64,000 nt of DNA from Phytobacter diazotrophicus (GTDB taxonomy: Bacteria; Pseudomonadota; Gammaproteobacteria; Enterobacterales; Enterobacteriaceae): the NCBI GenBank assembly GCA_004346725.1, contig SMDE01000014.1, forward strand, positions 62,001 to 126,000. The letters run 5' to 3'. Shown here in pieces: positions 9,621 to 23,362 of this stretch (positions are counted from its first letter, which is position 1; every line of letters starts with the position of its first letter). Position numbers and translations under genes: made by a program. The notes beneath the pieces are model-generated. The model did not search any database. It was given only the letters and a program-made list of their open reading frames with translations, and was not told the DNA's origin.

Positions 9621-10367
9621 TCACCAGTAGTGTTCGGCGGTAATGTGGCCCGGGCGGCGGCGCAGGTGTTTCGCCATCTGCCGGGTCTCTTTCAGTAACT
9701 GCTGGGTGTCGCGCACCATCTGCGGGTTGCCGCAGAGCATGACGTGGCTGGTGTCGCTGTTCATCGGCAATCCCACCGCCGCTTCCAGTGCGCCGTTCTC
9801 AATCAGCGCAGGGACACGCCCTGTGAGCGATCCGGGCACGGTTTCCCGGCTGACCACCGTTTGAATCCGCAATTTGCCTTCATAGCGTTTCTGCAGTTCG
9901 AGCATCAGCGGCAGATAGCTTAAATCCGCGGCATAACGTACCGCATGCACCAGCACCAGATTATTGAAGCGATCCAGGTCCTTCCCTTCCTGCAGGATAG
10001 ACAAATAAGGCCCAATCGCGGTCCCGGTCGCCAGCATCCACAGCGTGTCACAGTCCGGCACCTCTTCAAGAACAAAGAAGCCTGCCGCCTCGCTGACAAT
10101 CAATACCTCATCGTCGGGCTGTAAGGCAGCCAGGCGCGGGCTGAGTTTGCCCTCAGGGACGGTGACCAGATAAAATTCCAGGTCGGGGCTGCCTGGGGCG
10201 TTGACGTAGGAGTAGGCACGCTGTACCCGTTCGCCATCGATTTCGAGGCCCAGTTTGGCAAATTGTCCGGCAGTGAAGGGATGAACGGGGGCATGAACAG
10301 TCAGGCTGAACAACGCGTCGGTCCAGAACTCGACTTTTACGACTTTTCCTGTAACCCAGTCGGCCAT
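9621..10367 (-). CDS. fpr: Flavodoxin/ferredoxin-NADP(+) reductase
   Basis: FAD enzyme that passes electrons between NADPH and flavodoxin or ferredoxin, supporting radical enzymes and the oxidative-stress response. The product is 248 residues, as in E. coli. The FAD-binding RAYSYVNAP motif lies near residues 49-57, the NADP-binding segment LATGTAIGPYLS near residue 111, and a terminal tryptophan (EHYW) stacks on FAD in known structures. In E. coli it belongs to the SoxRS regulon; no soxbox was verified here. It can reduce the flavodoxin needed by the glycyl radical enzyme activases found later in this window. Confidence 0.97.
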   Translation of the reverse strand: MADWVTGKVVKVEFWTDALFSLTVHAPVHPFTAGQFAKLGLEIDGERVQRAYSYVNAPGSPDLEFYLVTVPEGKLSPRLAALQPDDEVLIVSEAAGFFVLEEVPDCDTLWMLATGTAIGPYLSILQEGKDLDRFNNLVLVHAVRYAADLSYLPLMLELQKRYEGKLRIQTVVSRETVPGSLTGRVPALIENGALEAAVGLPMNSDTSHVMLCGNPQMVRDTQQLLKETRQMAKHLRRRPGHITAEHYW

Positions 10368-10463
10368 GATTTTCTCCTGTTCAGAATCATTGCCTTATCT
10401 TCGTCGTGAATGGGGAGGATTTCCAGCCCGGATGCGCCGGAAAGCTCTCCCTGATAAATAATC

Positions 10464-11474
10464 TTACAGAATGTGCGTCTGCACGTCCGGGTCTTTGCGA
10501 TCCAGATAGTGAATGGACTGGATACGGCGAATAGTGCGCGATTTCCCGCGAATCAGCAGGGTTTCGGTGGTGGCGATGTTGCCTTTACGGCTAATGCCGT
10601 CCAGCAGGTCGCCTTTGGTAATTCCGGTTGCTGAGAAAATCACGTTATCGCTGCGTGCCATTTCATCAAGGCGCAGTACTTTATCGGCCTCAATGCCCAT
10701 CGCCTGGCAGCGTGCCAGCTCAATTTCCCCGATACGACGATTCTCTTCGTTGTCGCCTTTCACGTGATGACGTGCCAGCAAGCGGCCATTCATATCACCA
10801 TCGAGCGCGCGGATGACGGCGGCTGAGACGACACCTTCCGGCGCACCGCCAATACCGTAGAGGACATCGACTTCACTGTCCGGCATACAGGTCAGAATGG
10901 AGGCCGCAACGTCGCCGTCCGGAATAGCGAAAACGCGGACACCAAGCTTCTGCATTTCAGCGATGGTGGCGTCGTGGCGAGGTTTGGCCAGAATCGTCAC
11001 CGTCAGCTCACTGAGCGGTTTACCGAGCGCATGAGCAACATTACGCAGGTTATCGGCAAGTGGCAGGTTCAGGTCGATAGTACCTTTCGCGCCAGGGCCG
11101 ACAATCAGTTTTTCCATGTACATATCCGGCGCATTGAGGAAGCAGCCTTGATCACCCACAGCCAGTACTGCCAGAGCGTTGGCCTGGCCCATGGCGGTCA
11201 TACGGGTGCCTTCAATCGGGTCAACGGCGATATCCACCGCGTCGCCTTTACCGGTACCGACTTTTTCACCGATATAGAGCATTGGGGCTTCGTCGATTTC
11301 CCCTTCGCCAATCACAATGGTCCCGGCGATATTGACCTGATTAAGCATGATGCGCATGGCGTGAACGGCAGCACCGTCGGCGGTATTTTTGTCGCCGCGA
11401 CCCAGCCACTTATAGCCAGCCAGCGCCGCTGCTTCGGTCACGCGGGAAAATTCAATGGCAAGTTCTCGTCTCAT
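10464..11474 (-). CDS. glpX: Class II fructose-1,6-bisphosphatase
   Basis: Mn-dependent dephosphorylation of fructose 1,6-bisphosphate in gluconeogenesis from glycerol. The 336-residue product has the metal and substrate motifs GEGEIDEAPM and DPIEGTRMTA and the segment YGIGGAPEG. The start at 11474 (MRRELAIEF) matches E. coli; an ATG at 11516 would add 14 unsupported residues. It is the last gene of glpFKX, separated from glpK by about 196 bp that hold palindromic repeats, more than is usual inside this operon. Confidence 0.96.
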   Translation of the reverse strand: MRRELAIEFSRVTEAAALAGYKWLGRGDKNTADGAAVHAMRIMLNQVNIAGTIVIGEGEIDEAPMLYIGEKVGTGKGDAVDIAVDPIEGTRMTAMGQANALAVLAVGDQGCFLNAPDMYMEKLIVGPGAKGTIDLNLPLADNLRNVAHALGKPLSELTVTILAKPRHDATIAEMQKLGVRVFAIPDGDVAASILTCMPDSEVDVLYGIGGAPEGVVSAAVIRALDGDMNGRLLARHHVKGDNEENRRIGEIELARCQAMGIEADKVLRLDEMARSDNVIFSATGITKGDLLDGISRKGNIATTETLLIRGKSRTIRRIQSIHYLDRKDPDVQTHIL

Positions 11475-11552
11475 AGCAAACTCGTGAAGTGAAAGAAATT
11501 GCGCGAAGTTTAACACACAGAGCAGGTCCGGGCGCGGTCTGGTCCCCTCGCC

Positions 11553-11665
11553 CTGGCACTCTCTCCAAAGGAAAGAGGGGCGAACCAGCGTGATTTTTGG
11601 AGCGGAAGGTGAGCGAGCGTGCGGGGCAGGTTTTCACCCTCTCCCCCTAAAGGGAGAGGGTTGGG
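11553..11665. repeat. Composite CTCTCC/GGAGAG palindrome region
   Basis: Between glpX and glpK there are two related inverted repeats. The first reads CTCTCTCC-AAA-GGAAAGAG near 11560-11577. The second has perfect arms CCCTCTCCC / GGGAGAGGG at 11637-11645 and 11652-11660. They lie inside the glpFKX transcript and could form strong RNA hairpins that lower or process the distal glpX message. Same family as the palindromes at 7547, 58764 and 60228. Confidence 0.65.
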
Positions 11666-11670
11666 GGAGA

Positions 11671-13182
<1,512 letters not shown>

Positions 13183-13200
13183 TTATGTCCCGTAGTCACA

Positions 13201-14049
13201 TTACAGCGGAGCTTTTTGTTGTGAAGTTGTGGTGGCGTCTTTGTCATCTTCCACAGCACAAACGTCACACGGTAAATTACGGCCAATCAGTTTACGATAA
13301 CCGAAGGCACCCAGTGATGCGCCGACAATAGGCCCAAACAGCGGTACGAGGAAGTAAGGAATATCTTTCCCACCGGTAAAGGCGACATTGCCCCAGCCTG
13401 CCAGCCAGGCGAACGCTTTCGGTCCGATATCACGAGCAGGGTTCATCGCAAACCCGGTCAGCGGACCCATAGAGGCACCAATAACAGCAATCAGCAGGCC
13501 AATCAGCAGCGGAGCCAGCGGGCCACGCGGGATCCCGTTGCCATCGTCACCCAGCGCCATAATGACGCCCATCAGAACCGCGGTAATCACCATCTCAACA
13601 GCAAAGGCCTGGAAGAAATTGATGTGCGGGTTAGGGTAGGTTGAAAAGATGCCTGCCAGATCGAGGCTTTCGACGCTGCCACGCACCATATGGTGAGTTT
13701 GTTCGAAATCGAAGAAAAGATTGTAATAAAGCCCGTAAACAAGTGCGGCCGCGCAGAATGCGCCGGCAAATTGAGAAGCAATAAAGGGTACAACTTTGCG
13801 CCCGTCGAAGCAGGCAAACAGCCACAATGCAATGGTCACAGCCGGGTTAAGGTGTGCGCCGGAAACCCCTGCGGTCAGGTAGATGGCCATCGCCACGCCC
13901 AGACCCCAAATGATACTGATTTCCCACTGTCCGAAGCTGGCACCTGCTACTTTAAGTGCCGCAACGCAGCCCACACCGAAGAAAATCAACAACCCGGTAC
14001 CGAGAAACTCGGCGATGCACTGACCTTTTAAGGTTGAGGTTTGACTCAT
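13201..14049 (-). CDS. glpF: Glycerol facilitator (aquaglyceroporin)
   Basis: Inner-membrane channel for glycerol and small polyols. The 282-residue MIP-family protein has six membrane segments, two half-helices and both NPA signatures (AHLNPAVT and AMNPARD). The start at 14049 (MSQTSTLKGQ) matches E. coli; an upstream ATG would add five residues. First gene of glpFKX. The upstream region carries candidate GlpR and CRP sites, consistent with glycerol induction and catabolite control. Confidence 0.97.
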   Translation of the reverse strand: MSQTSTLKGQCIAEFLGTGLLIFFGVGCVAALKVAGASFGQWEISIIWGLGVAMAIYLTAGVSGAHLNPAVTIALWLFACFDGRKVVPFIASQFAGAFCAAALVYGLYYNLFFDFEQTHHMVRGSVESLDLAGIFSTYPNPHINFFQAFAVEMVITAVLMGVIMALGDDGNGIPRGPLAPLLIGLLIAVIGASMGPLTGFAMNPARDIGPKAFAWLAGWGNVAFTGGKDIPYFLVPLFGPIVGASLGAFGYRKLIGRNLPCDVCAVEDDKDATTTSQQKAPL

Positions 14050-14130
14050 AATCGGATCCTGCAAAGAGTTTAATGGTTATAGTTTGCATGGAGGGAGAAG
14101 ACTCCAAGATGCCGTGTAGACATACTGTTA

Positions 14131-14176
14131 ATTTATCGTTAACGAGCAAAAACGAGAAATATCGAAATCAAAATGT
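14131..14176. promoter_or_regulatory. Two candidate GlpR operators upstream of glpF
   Basis: The 20-bp stretches at 14131-14150 (ATTTATCGTTAACGAGCAAA) and 14157-14176 resemble the GlpR half-site pattern WATKYTCGWW/WWCGAMCATW. About 16 of 20 positions fit in the first site and 14 of 20 in the second, counted by eye. Their tandem spacing and position 80-130 bp before glpF agree with the E. coli arrangement. Confidence 0.5.
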
Positions 14177-14191
14177 GTGTACTGCGTCAAT
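14176..14191. promoter_or_regulatory. Candidate CRP site for glpFKX
   Basis: TGTGT-ACTGCG-TCAAT resembles TGTGA-N6-TCACA and sits just upstream of the candidate GlpR sites. A second half-strong match, TGTGA-GCTGAA-TCATT, is at 14241-14256. Both are matched by eye only. Confidence 0.35.
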
Positions 14192-14393
14192 AAAATGAGC
14201 GTTTTCGCGCGATGAGGCGCGTTTGCGAAGGAGGGAGAAGTGTGAGCTGAATCATTTTTGTAACCCTCAATTTAACAATTTATTGAAGCGGACCGCAAAT
14301 GCACCAGGTTTAGGCTGAAAAGTGTTGCAAAGCGCGATCTGCGCGGGTTGTCGCTGGACAGGGGCTAAAGGGCTTCATACAATCGGGTACTAA

Positions 14394-14735
<342 letters not shown>

Positions 14736-14897
14736 TTACGCGTCATCTTTCGTGCCGTAGCGGCGTTGGCTGTGCTCACTTTCCCCTGGCACGTCGTTGT
14801 CTGTGTTCCCGGGGATTCGCTCAGTTGCCGGCTTGCTACAACATGAAATCTTTCGCGTAGCTGCTCTGGCTTTCTTTTCCAGAACGGTACAGCGCAT

Positions 14898-14925
14898 AAA
14901 AAAGGCACCTTGCGGTGCCTTTTTT
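14898..14925. terminator. Bidirectional terminator zapB / rraA
   Basis: Perfect stem AAAAAAGGCACC / GGTGCCTTTTTT with a TTGC loop. T tracts on both strands serve the converging zapB and rraA genes. Confidence 0.9.
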
Positions 14926-14927
14926 GA

Positions 14928-15413
14928 TCACTCGATATCCAGTGGATCTTCGGAAAGGATTATCCCGGTATTATCGGCATAGAGATGGTCGCCGGAAAAG
15001 AAGGTCACGCCGCCGAAATTGACGCGAATGTCGCTTTCGCCGATGCCTTCTCCAGCGGCACCCACCGGAATGGCGGCAATGGCCTGAATGCCAATGTCCA
15101 GTTCTTCCAGATCATCCACCTGGCGCACCGCGCCGTAGACCACAATCCCTTCCCACTCGTTTTGCAGAGCGATGCGCGCCAGGTCCGCATCAATTAACGC
15201 ACGACGCACAGAACCACCGCCATCAACCAGCAGTACACGACCACGGCCATTTTCTTCGAGCAGATCGTACAGCAACCCGTTATCCTCGAAACATTTCACC
15301 GTGATGATTTGACCGCCGAACGACGACCGTCCACCAAAATTGGAGAACAGCGGTTCCACGACGTTGACATCTTCCTGGTAGATGTCACAGAGCTCAGACG
15401 TATCGTATTTCAT
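14928..15413 (-). CDS. rraA: Regulator of RNase E activity A
   Basis: Trimeric protein that binds RNase E and restrains mRNA decay. The 161-residue length and sequence match E. coli RraA, including [28 protein letters not shown] and [11 protein letters not shown]. It was once annotated as MenG, and it lies next to menA. The converging zapB gene shares its terminator. Confidence 0.97.
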   Translation of the reverse strand: MKYDTSELCDIYQEDVNVVEPLFSNFGGRSSFGGQIITVKCFEDNGLLYDLLEENGRGRVLLVDGGGSVRRALIDADLARIALQNEWEGIVVYGAVRQVDDLEELDIGIQAIAAIPVGAAGEGIGESDIRVNFGGVTFFSGDHLYADNTGIILSEDPLDIE

Positions 15414-15505
15414 AGGCTTAACGTTCAGTTGCTGCGAGAGTTGTCAGTATATCGCGCATCACGCATTGTTGGCAAAATCATCAATTGTTAATTGACTTTT
15501 GTCAG

Positions 15506-16435
15506 TTAAAAATGCGTCTGACTCAGCATAATCCCAATCACAAACAACAGGTTAGTCAGTAAAGCCCCTTTTACTGTACGTTCGAGCATCGGCGGCATGG
15601 CTTTCGGATCCCGCTCACGCATCACAAAACGCGCCTGTTTTAACAACAACGGCGCGGCAAGGACGAACAGCCAACCCCATACGCTATGCAGTGACAGCAG
15701 GTTAAACAGTGCCAGACAGAGAAGGGCGCCGGCCAGCAGACCCGCATGGTAGCGGCGCGCGTTCAGCGGCCCTAAGCGTACCACGAGCGTGATTTTGCCA
15801 TTGGCGCGATCGCTGTCGATATCACGCAGATTGTTGATATTCAGCACTGCAGTCGCCAGCAGACCGCACGCCGTAGCGGGTAAGATAATCGCAGGGATCA
15901 GCATATGCGTTTGCAGATACCAGCTTCCCATTACGCTCAGCCAGCCAAAGAAAATCAGTACCGAAACATCGCCAAGGCCGATATAGCCGTAAGGTCGTTT
16001 GCCGATGGTGTAGGTGATAGCGGCGATGATAGACAGCGCGCCAAGCACCACAAAGCCGATGAAATCCGTCAGGGTTTGTGAGGCGGCCAGCAGCAACAGC
16101 AGGCCGGAAATGCAGCTCAGGCCAATGACAATGATCAGCGCACGCTTCATCTGCTCAAGCGAAATCGCCCCTTTTTGCATGCCGCGCAACGGCCCAATAC
16201 GGTCGGGTTTATCGCTGCCTTTGACCGCATCGCCATAGTCGTTGGCGAGATTGGAGAGGATTTGCAGCAATCCGGCGGTGCTTAATGCCAGTATGGCAAC
16301 CAGCGGATCGAAGAAACCCTGCCACCAGGCCAGCGTCGTCCCTACCACGATAGCGGCAAACGCCAGCGGCAGTGTTTTTGGGCGCAGGCTTTCCAGCCAG
16401 GCCTGGGTGCGGCTCAAAGGTTGTGCGTCAGTCAT
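15506..16435 (-). CDS. menA: 1,4-dihydroxy-2-naphthoate octaprenyltransferase
   Basis: Membrane prenyltransferase that makes demethylmenaquinone from 1,4-dihydroxy-2-naphthoate and octaprenyl diphosphate, needed for anaerobic respiration. The 309-residue UbiA-family protein has eight to nine membrane segments and the two aspartate-rich motifs NDYGDAVKGSD and NNLRDIDSDR. The start at 16435 (MTDAQPLSRTQAW) aligns with E. coli MenA. It follows hslU by about 70 bp on the same strand. Confidence 0.96.
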   Translation of the reverse strand: MTDAQPLSRTQAWLESLRPKTLPLAFAAIVVGTTLAWWQGFFDPLVAILALSTAGLLQILSNLANDYGDAVKGSDKPDRIGPLRGMQKGAISLEQMKRALIIVIGLSCISGLLLLLAASQTLTDFIGFVVLGALSIIAAITYTIGKRPYGYIGLGDVSVLIFFGWLSVMGSWYLQTHMLIPAIILPATACGLLATAVLNINNLRDIDSDRANGKITLVVRLGPLNARRYHAGLLAGALLCLALFNLLSLHSVWGWLFVLAAPLLLKQARFVMRERDPKAMPPMLERTVKGALLTNLLFVIGIMLSQTHF

Positions 16436-16506
16436 AGTCACCAGCCAGTAATAAAAAATGGGGGCATAAGCCCCCATCGGAAATGATGAAAACGTTGTGG
16501 CTGCGA

Positions 16507-17841
16507 TTATAAGATAAAACGGCTCAGATCTTCATCTGCCACTAAAGCATCAAGGTGCTTACTCACATAGTCGGCGTCGATGATGATAGTTTCGCCATTC
16601 AGGTCGCTGGCGTCATAGGAAATATCTTCCATGAGACGTTCCAGAACGGTGTGCAGACGACGCGCACCGATGTTTTCGGTGGTCTCGTTCACCTGCCAGG
16701 CCGCTTGCGCGATGCGTTTAATCCCGTCGTCAGTGAAATCGATATTGACGCCTTCTGTTGCCATCAATGCTTTGTACTGCACGGTAACCGATGCGTTTGG
16801 CTCGGTCAGAATGCGTTCAAAGTCTTGCGTGGTCAGCGCTTTCAGTTCAACGCGAATAGGCAGACGACCCTGCAGTTCCGGGATCAGGTCAGACGGGCTG
16901 GCCACCTGGAATGCGCCGGAGGCGATAAACAGGATGTGGTCAGTTTTCACCATGCCGTGCTTGGTAGAAACGGTACAACCCTCTACCAGCGGCAGCAGGT
17001 CGCGCTGAACACCTTCGCGGGAAACATCCGGGCCGGATGTGTTACCGCCGCGCTTACAGATTTTGTCGATTTCGTCGATGAAGACGATACCGTGCTGCTC
17101 AACCGCGTCGATTGCATCTTGTTTCAGCTCTTCCGGGTTCACCAGCTTCGCCGCTTCTTCTTCAATCAGCAGTTTCATTGCATCTTTGATTTTCAGCTTA
17201 CGCGGCTTCTGTTTTTGCCCGCCCAGATTCTGAAACATGGACTGGAGCTGGCTGGTCATCTCTTCCATTCCCGGAGGCGCCATGATCTCTACGCCCATCG
17301 GTGACGCGGCCAGATTAATTTCAATTTCTTTGTCGTCGAGCTGGCCTTCACGCAGTTTTTTGCGGAAAGACTGACGTGCAGCAGACGGCTCAGCAACGGT
17401 TTCCGGCTGGCCCCAGTTGTTTTTTGCCGGGGGGATCAGTACGTCCAGAATACGCTCTTCCGCCATCTCTTCGGCGCGATAGCGGTTTTTCTCGATGGAC
17501 TGCATGCGGACCATTTTCACGGCGGCATCGGTAAGATCGCGGATAATGGAATCCACTTCTTTACCGACATAACCCACTTCGGTGAATTTGGTTGCTTCAA
17601 CTTTGATAAATGGCGCGTTTGCCAGTTTCGCCAGACGGCGGGCAATTTCGGTTTTACCGACACCGGTCGGCCCGATCATCAGAATGTTTTTCGGGGTCAC
17701 TTCATGGCGCAGCTCTTCATCAAGCTGCATACGACGCCAGCGGTTACGCAGGGCAATCGCCACGGAACGCTTCGCCGCATCCTGACCGATAATGTGTTTG
17801 TCCAGTTCGCTGACAATTTCGCGTGGGGTCATTTCAGACAT
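16507..17841 (-). CDS. hslU: HslU ATPase subunit of the HslVU protease
   Basis: AAA+ unfoldase that feeds substrates to the HslV peptidase. The 444-residue product has Walker [10 protein letters not shown] (near residue 57), Walker [11 protein letters not shown], the intermediate I domain between them, and the sensor segment [15 protein letters not shown]. The conserved C-terminus LSRFIL inserts into HslV in known structures. It starts nine bases after hslV in a two-gene operon transcribed from the heat-shock promoter near 18460. Confidence 0.98.
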   Translation of the reverse strand: MSEMTPREIVSELDKHIIGQDAAKRSVAIALRNRWRRMQLDEELRHEVTPKNILMIGPTGVGKTEIARRLAKLANAPFIKVEATKFTEVGYVGKEVDSIIRDLTDAAVKMVRMQSIEKNRYRAEEMAEERILDVLIPPAKNNWGQPETVAEPSAARQSFRKKLREGQLDDKEIEINLAASPMGVEIMAPPGMEEMTSQLQSMFQNLGGQKQKPRKLKIKDAMKLLIEEEAAKLVNPEELKQDAIDAVEQHGIVFIDEIDKICKRGGNTSGPDVSREGVQRDLLPLVEGCTVSTKHGMVKTDHILFIASGAFQVASPSDLIPELQGRLPIRVELKALTTQDFERILTEPNASVTVQYKALMATEGVNIDFTDDGIKRIAQAAWQVNETTENIGARRLHTVLERLMEDISYDASDLNGETIIIDADYVSKHLDALVADEDLSRFIL

Positions 17842-17850
17842 GAGGAATCC

Positions 17851-18381
17851 TTACGCCTTGGTGGTCAATTCTTCGATGGTGTGGAAGTGGTTAGTGTAGA
17901 TGCAGATATCACCGGCGATGTTCAGCGCTTTCTCGGCGATATCGCGCGCGCTGAGGTCGGTGTTTTCCAGCAATGCACGGGCAGCCGCCTGGGCATATGG
18001 GCCGCCAGAGCCAATGGCAATCAGGTCATTTTCTGGCTGCACAACGTCACCGTTACCGGTGATGATCAGTGAGGCCGTTTCATCGGCCACCGCCAGTAAC
18101 GCTTCCAGCTTGCGCAGCATGCGATCGGTACGCCAGTCTTTGGCCAGTTCCACCGCCGCTTTCACCAGATGGCCCTGGTGCATCTCCAGCTTACGTTCAA
18201 AGAGTTCAAACAAGGTGAAGGCGTCAGCCGTGCCTCCGGCAAAGCCTGCGATGACTTTGTCGTTGTACAGACGGCGAACTTTCTTCACGTTGCCTTTCAT
18301 AACGGTGTTGCCCAGTGTCGCCTGGCCATCACCAGCGATAACGACATGGCCGTTACGGCGTACGCTTACTATTGTTGTCAC
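17851..18381 (-). CDS. hslV: HslV peptidase subunit of the HslVU protease
   Basis: Proteasome-like N-terminal threonine hydrolase forming two stacked hexamers. The 176-residue protein starts with GTG. After removal of the initiator, T1 of [19 protein letters not shown] is the nucleophile, and the GTG-initiated reading is required to expose it. A purine-rich AGGGGG ribosome site lies nine bases upstream. Transcribed with hslU, preceded by a leader hairpin and a sigma-32 promoter. Confidence 0.98.
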   Translation of the reverse strand: MTTIVSVRRNGHVVIAGDGQATLGNTVMKGNVKKVRRLYNDKVIAGFAGGTADAFTLFELFERKLEMHQGHLVKAAVELAKDWRTDRMLRKLEALLAVADETASLIITGNGDVVQPENDLIAIGSGGPYAQAAARALLENTDLSARDIAEKALNIAGDICIYTNHFHTIEELTTKA

Positions 18382-18415
18382 GAGCAGACCCCCTGGTTAC
18401 GAATGCAGAATACAA

Positions 18416-18435
18416 GCCCCGTAGTGATACGGGGC
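18416..18435 (-). promoter_or_regulatory. Leader hairpin of hslVU mRNA
   Basis: Perfect 8-bp arms GCCCCGTA / TACGGGGC around a 4-nt loop in the 5' leader of hslV. E. coli has an equivalent leader stem-loop reported to stabilise the clpQY (hslVU) message. The arms are conserved here while the loop differs. Confidence 0.75.
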
Positions 18436-18448
18436 AGAATGCAAGTAT

Positions 18449-18477
18449 AGATGGGGGAGATTTTGGGGGTTTCAACC
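18449..18477 (-). promoter_or_regulatory. Sigma-32 promoter of hslVU
   Basis: On the minus strand GGTTGAAA (-35) and CCCCATCT (-10) are separated by 13 bases, matching the heat-shock consensus CTTGAAA-N11-16-CCCCATNT. The -35 element overlaps the stop codon of ftsN. Confidence 0.85.
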
Positions 18478-19464
18478 CCCGGCGGCGAGACGGATGCAGT
18501 TTGTGTGGCCGGCCAGTTTCAGACGGCTAATGGTGCTATCTGCGTTATCTTTGCCTTTAACCGGACCGATAACCACGCGATTCCAGCCGTTATTGCTGGT
18601 GATGCGAGAATCAAACCCTTCAAAGGCGAGCTGGGCACGAACGGTCTCTGCCTGGTCCGCACCTTTGAACGAACCACACTGTACCATCCAACGGCGTTCG
18701 TCTTTTTTCTCGGCCGTTTGCTTCGGTGCTTCTTCATGCGTCACCGGAGCGGCCTGCTGCGTTTTCGGCGCAGCCGCCGTGGTATGTGCTGGCGTTTGCA
18801 GCAGATCCTGGTATGGCTGCTGGCTGGCGGCAGATGGCTTTTGCTGAGGCGTTTGCTTCGCTGCCTGCACCGGCGCGGTTTGCGCCGTGCGTGGTTGCTC
18901 CGTCACCCGTGGCGGCGTCCGTGTCGGTTGCTCAACCTGCACGTTGCTCCACTGCTGTTGTTGCATCTGCTGCTGTACCTGTTGCTGCGCTTGACGCTGG
19001 CGTTGCAGCGTTTGTTGGCGCTGCTCCTGCGTCTGCTCGTTCCACGGCACTTCGTTTAACTGCGTAGGCTGCTGGCGCATATCCGCCTGCATTTGCGCCA
19101 GTAACTGACGTTGCTCATTGGTCAGTTGCTCCGGTTTTTCCACCTCGCCACCCGCAGATGGCTCGGTAGGCGCACGTACGCCTGGCTGGCGACTTTCCAG
19201 CTCTTTAATGTAACGCCAGCGCTCTTCCGGTTTTGGCGGCAGACCATTGCCTGCAACCTTCTGGTTTTGCAGCGTTTCAGATTCTTCTTTCTTGTGGTGG
19301 GTAATAAAGTACAGGCCACCGATAAAAGCTACCAGTACTGCGGCGGCAATCGCGACCATTGCGGGCGAGACAGCGGATACGCTACGTTGCTTCTTCCTTG
19401 AGCTACTCTTTTTTTGCCGCGAAGGAGCCGACTGGCTGCGGCGTACATAATCTCGTTGTGCCAC
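18472..19464 (-). CDS. ftsN: Cell division protein FtsN
   Basis: Essential divisome protein that triggers septal peptidoglycan synthesis. The 330-residue bitopic protein has a short basic cytoplasmic tail (MAQRDYVRR), one membrane segment at about 34-54, a glutamine-rich periplasmic linker at about 130-240, and a C-terminal SPOR domain (about 253-330, beginning RRWMVQCGSF) that binds denuded glycan. It is eleven residues longer than E. coli FtsN because of the repetitive Q-rich linker. The last codons overlap the hslVU promoter. Confidence 0.97.
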   Translation of the reverse strand: MAQRDYVRRSQSAPSRQKKSSSRKKQRSVSAVSPAMVAIAAAVLVAFIGGLYFITHHKKEESETLQNQKVAGNGLPPKPEERWRYIKELESRQPGVRAPTEPSAGGEVEKPEQLTNEQRQLLAQMQADMRQQPTQLNEVPWNEQTQEQRQQTLQRQRQAQQQVQQQMQQQQWSNVQVEQPTRTPPRVTEQPRTAQTAPVQAAKQTPQQKPSAASQQPYQDLLQTPAHTTAAAPKTQQAAPVTHEEAPKQTAEKKDERRWMVQCGSFKGADQAETVRAQLAFEGFDSRITSNNGWNRVVIGPVKGKDNADSTISRLKLAGHTNCIRLAAGG

Positions 19465-19559
19465 TATCGTTTCGCTGTATTTATTTCGTTTGTCAGCCCG
19501 TCATGTTACTTAAGCGACGGGCTTTTGACCAGAAGAGGGATTCCGATAACGCATTTACG

Positions 19560-20585
19560 TTAAGTCAACGCCTTAGTTGACCCACGAATGACCAATTCGC
19601 AATCCAGTAATCGGGATCCGCTGCTTACCGTATGCCCTTGTAACTGTTCAAGTAATAACAGCATTGCTTCGCGACCGATATCGAAACGCGGCTGGGCGAC
19701 GGTGGTGAGCGGAGGATCGCAGAATTCCGCCAGCGAGATGTTATCGAAACCAATAATAGACAAATCATTCGGCACTTTCAGACCACGGCGCTTCGCATAA
19801 GACAATGCGCCGAGCGCCATGACGTCGCTATGACAGAATACCGCAGTGGGCGGCTTCGGCAGCGAGAGTAACCGTTCCAGCGCCTCGCTACCAGCGGCAA
19901 AGGTAAAGTCGCCACGGGCAATATAGTGCGGGTCAACGGTAATGCCGGAGCGACGCAGCGCCTGTACATAGCCCTGCAGGCGATAGTGGCACAGCGGCAT
20001 CTCTTCCGGACCGGCGATGCAACCAATGTATTGATGCCCCTGTTCGCGCAGGTAATTCACGGCATTGAAGGCGGCGGTCAGGTTGTCGATATGTACTGTG
20101 GGCAGTTCCAGTTCCGGGGCAAATTCATTCGCCATCACCATTGGCGGCAGGTTACGTTGTTCTTCGATGCTGGCATCAAAAGGCAAGCGTGAACCGAGCA
20201 GCAACATGCCATCTATCTGCTTAGTGATGATTAAATCGATAAAGGTTTTTTCTTGCTGATTCTGATGAGCACAATCGCCGATCAATACCAGATAGCCATT
20301 TTCTGCGGCAGTGACTTCGATGCCACGGATAATTTCACTAAAAAACGGATCGCAAATATCCGGCACAATCACCAGGATCGTCCGGGATTCGTTACGTTTA
20401 ACGTTACGTCCCATCGACTGCGGCAAATAACCCACTTCCATTGCCGCCTGCTCAACCCGATTGCGGGTAGCCTGCGACACTTTATCCGGGTTCATTAACG
20501 CACGGGACACCGTTGCCGTGGATACCTTCGCTTTAACGGCAACATCTTTCATGGTCGCGGCTGCAACCTGATTCCTGGTCTTCAC
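19560..20585 (-). CDS. cytR: LacI-family nucleoside repressor CytR
   Basis: Repressor of nucleoside uptake and catabolism genes that acts together with CRP and is induced by cytidine. The 341-residue product has the LacI helix-turn-helix (VSTATVSRALMNPDKVS), the hinge region and a periplasmic-binding-like effector domain. The start is a GTG at 20585: AGGAG lies six bases upstream and the resulting length equals E. coli CytR, whereas an upstream ATG would add 13 residues. Confidence 0.96.
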   Translation of the reverse strand: MKTRNQVAAATMKDVAVKAKVSTATVSRALMNPDKVSQATRNRVEQAAMEVGYLPQSMGRNVKRNESRTILVIVPDICDPFFSEIIRGIEVTAAENGYLVLIGDCAHQNQQEKTFIDLIITKQIDGMLLLGSRLPFDASIEEQRNLPPMVMANEFAPELELPTVHIDNLTAAFNAVNYLREQGHQYIGCIAGPEEMPLCHYRLQGYVQALRRSGITVDPHYIARGDFTFAAGSEALERLLSLPKPPTAVFCHSDVMALGALSYAKRRGLKVPNDLSIIGFDNISLAEFCDPPLTTVAQPRFDIGREAMLLLLEQLQGHTVSSGSRLLDCELVIRGSTKALT

Positions 20586-20709
20586 CTTCTTCTCCTCGCA
20601 TGCGCGGCGCAGGCGCAGACACATTTTTATCAGATAGTTAATCTAATCGGTTACAGAATTTTCATTAAAAATGTGATGAAAGTTGAATTTTTCGAGGTGC
20701 CTCGCAACC

Positions 20710-23094
<2,385 letters not shown>

Positions 23095-23111
23095 TTAAAC
23101 TGAGGTTTCCC

Positions 23112-23324
23112 ATGAAAAAAGGTATTCACCCGAATTATGTAGCTATTACTGCAACCTGTTCTTGCGGTAATGTGATCAAAACCCACTCTACCGTGGGTCA
23201 CGACCTGAACCTGGACGTGTGCGGCAACTGCCACCCGTTCTTTACTGGTAAACAACGTGTTGTTGATACCGGTGGTCGTGTTGAGCGTTTCAACAAACGC
23301 TTCAGCATCCCGGGCAGCAAATAA
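23112..23324 (+). CDS. rpmE: 50S ribosomal protein L31 (zinc-binding form)
   Basis: Ribosomal protein of 70 residues that bridges the subunits. The four zinc ligands C16, C18, C37 and C40 identify it as the C+ form, unlike the YkgM/RpmE2 paralogue used in zinc starvation. The N-terminal third differs more from E. coli than the rest. Monocistronic with a strong terminator. Confidence 0.97.
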   Translation: MKKGIHPNYVAITATCSCGNVIKTHSTVGHDLNLDVCGNCHPFFTGKQRVVDTGGRVERFNKRFSIPGSK

Positions 23325-23335
23325 GTTGCCAGATG

Positions 23336-23362
23336 AAAAAAGCGCCGCAAGGCGCTTTTTTT
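23336..23362 (+). terminator. Rho-independent terminator of rpmE
   Basis: Stem AAAAAAGCGCC / GGCGCTTTTTTT with a GCAA tetraloop, 12 bp after the rpmE stop. Confidence 0.92.

Noticed and set aside
18835-19080. CAG/CTG-rich repetitive stretch as a tandem repeat or microsatellite
   Set aside because: It encodes the glutamine-rich linker of FtsN, normal for this protein.
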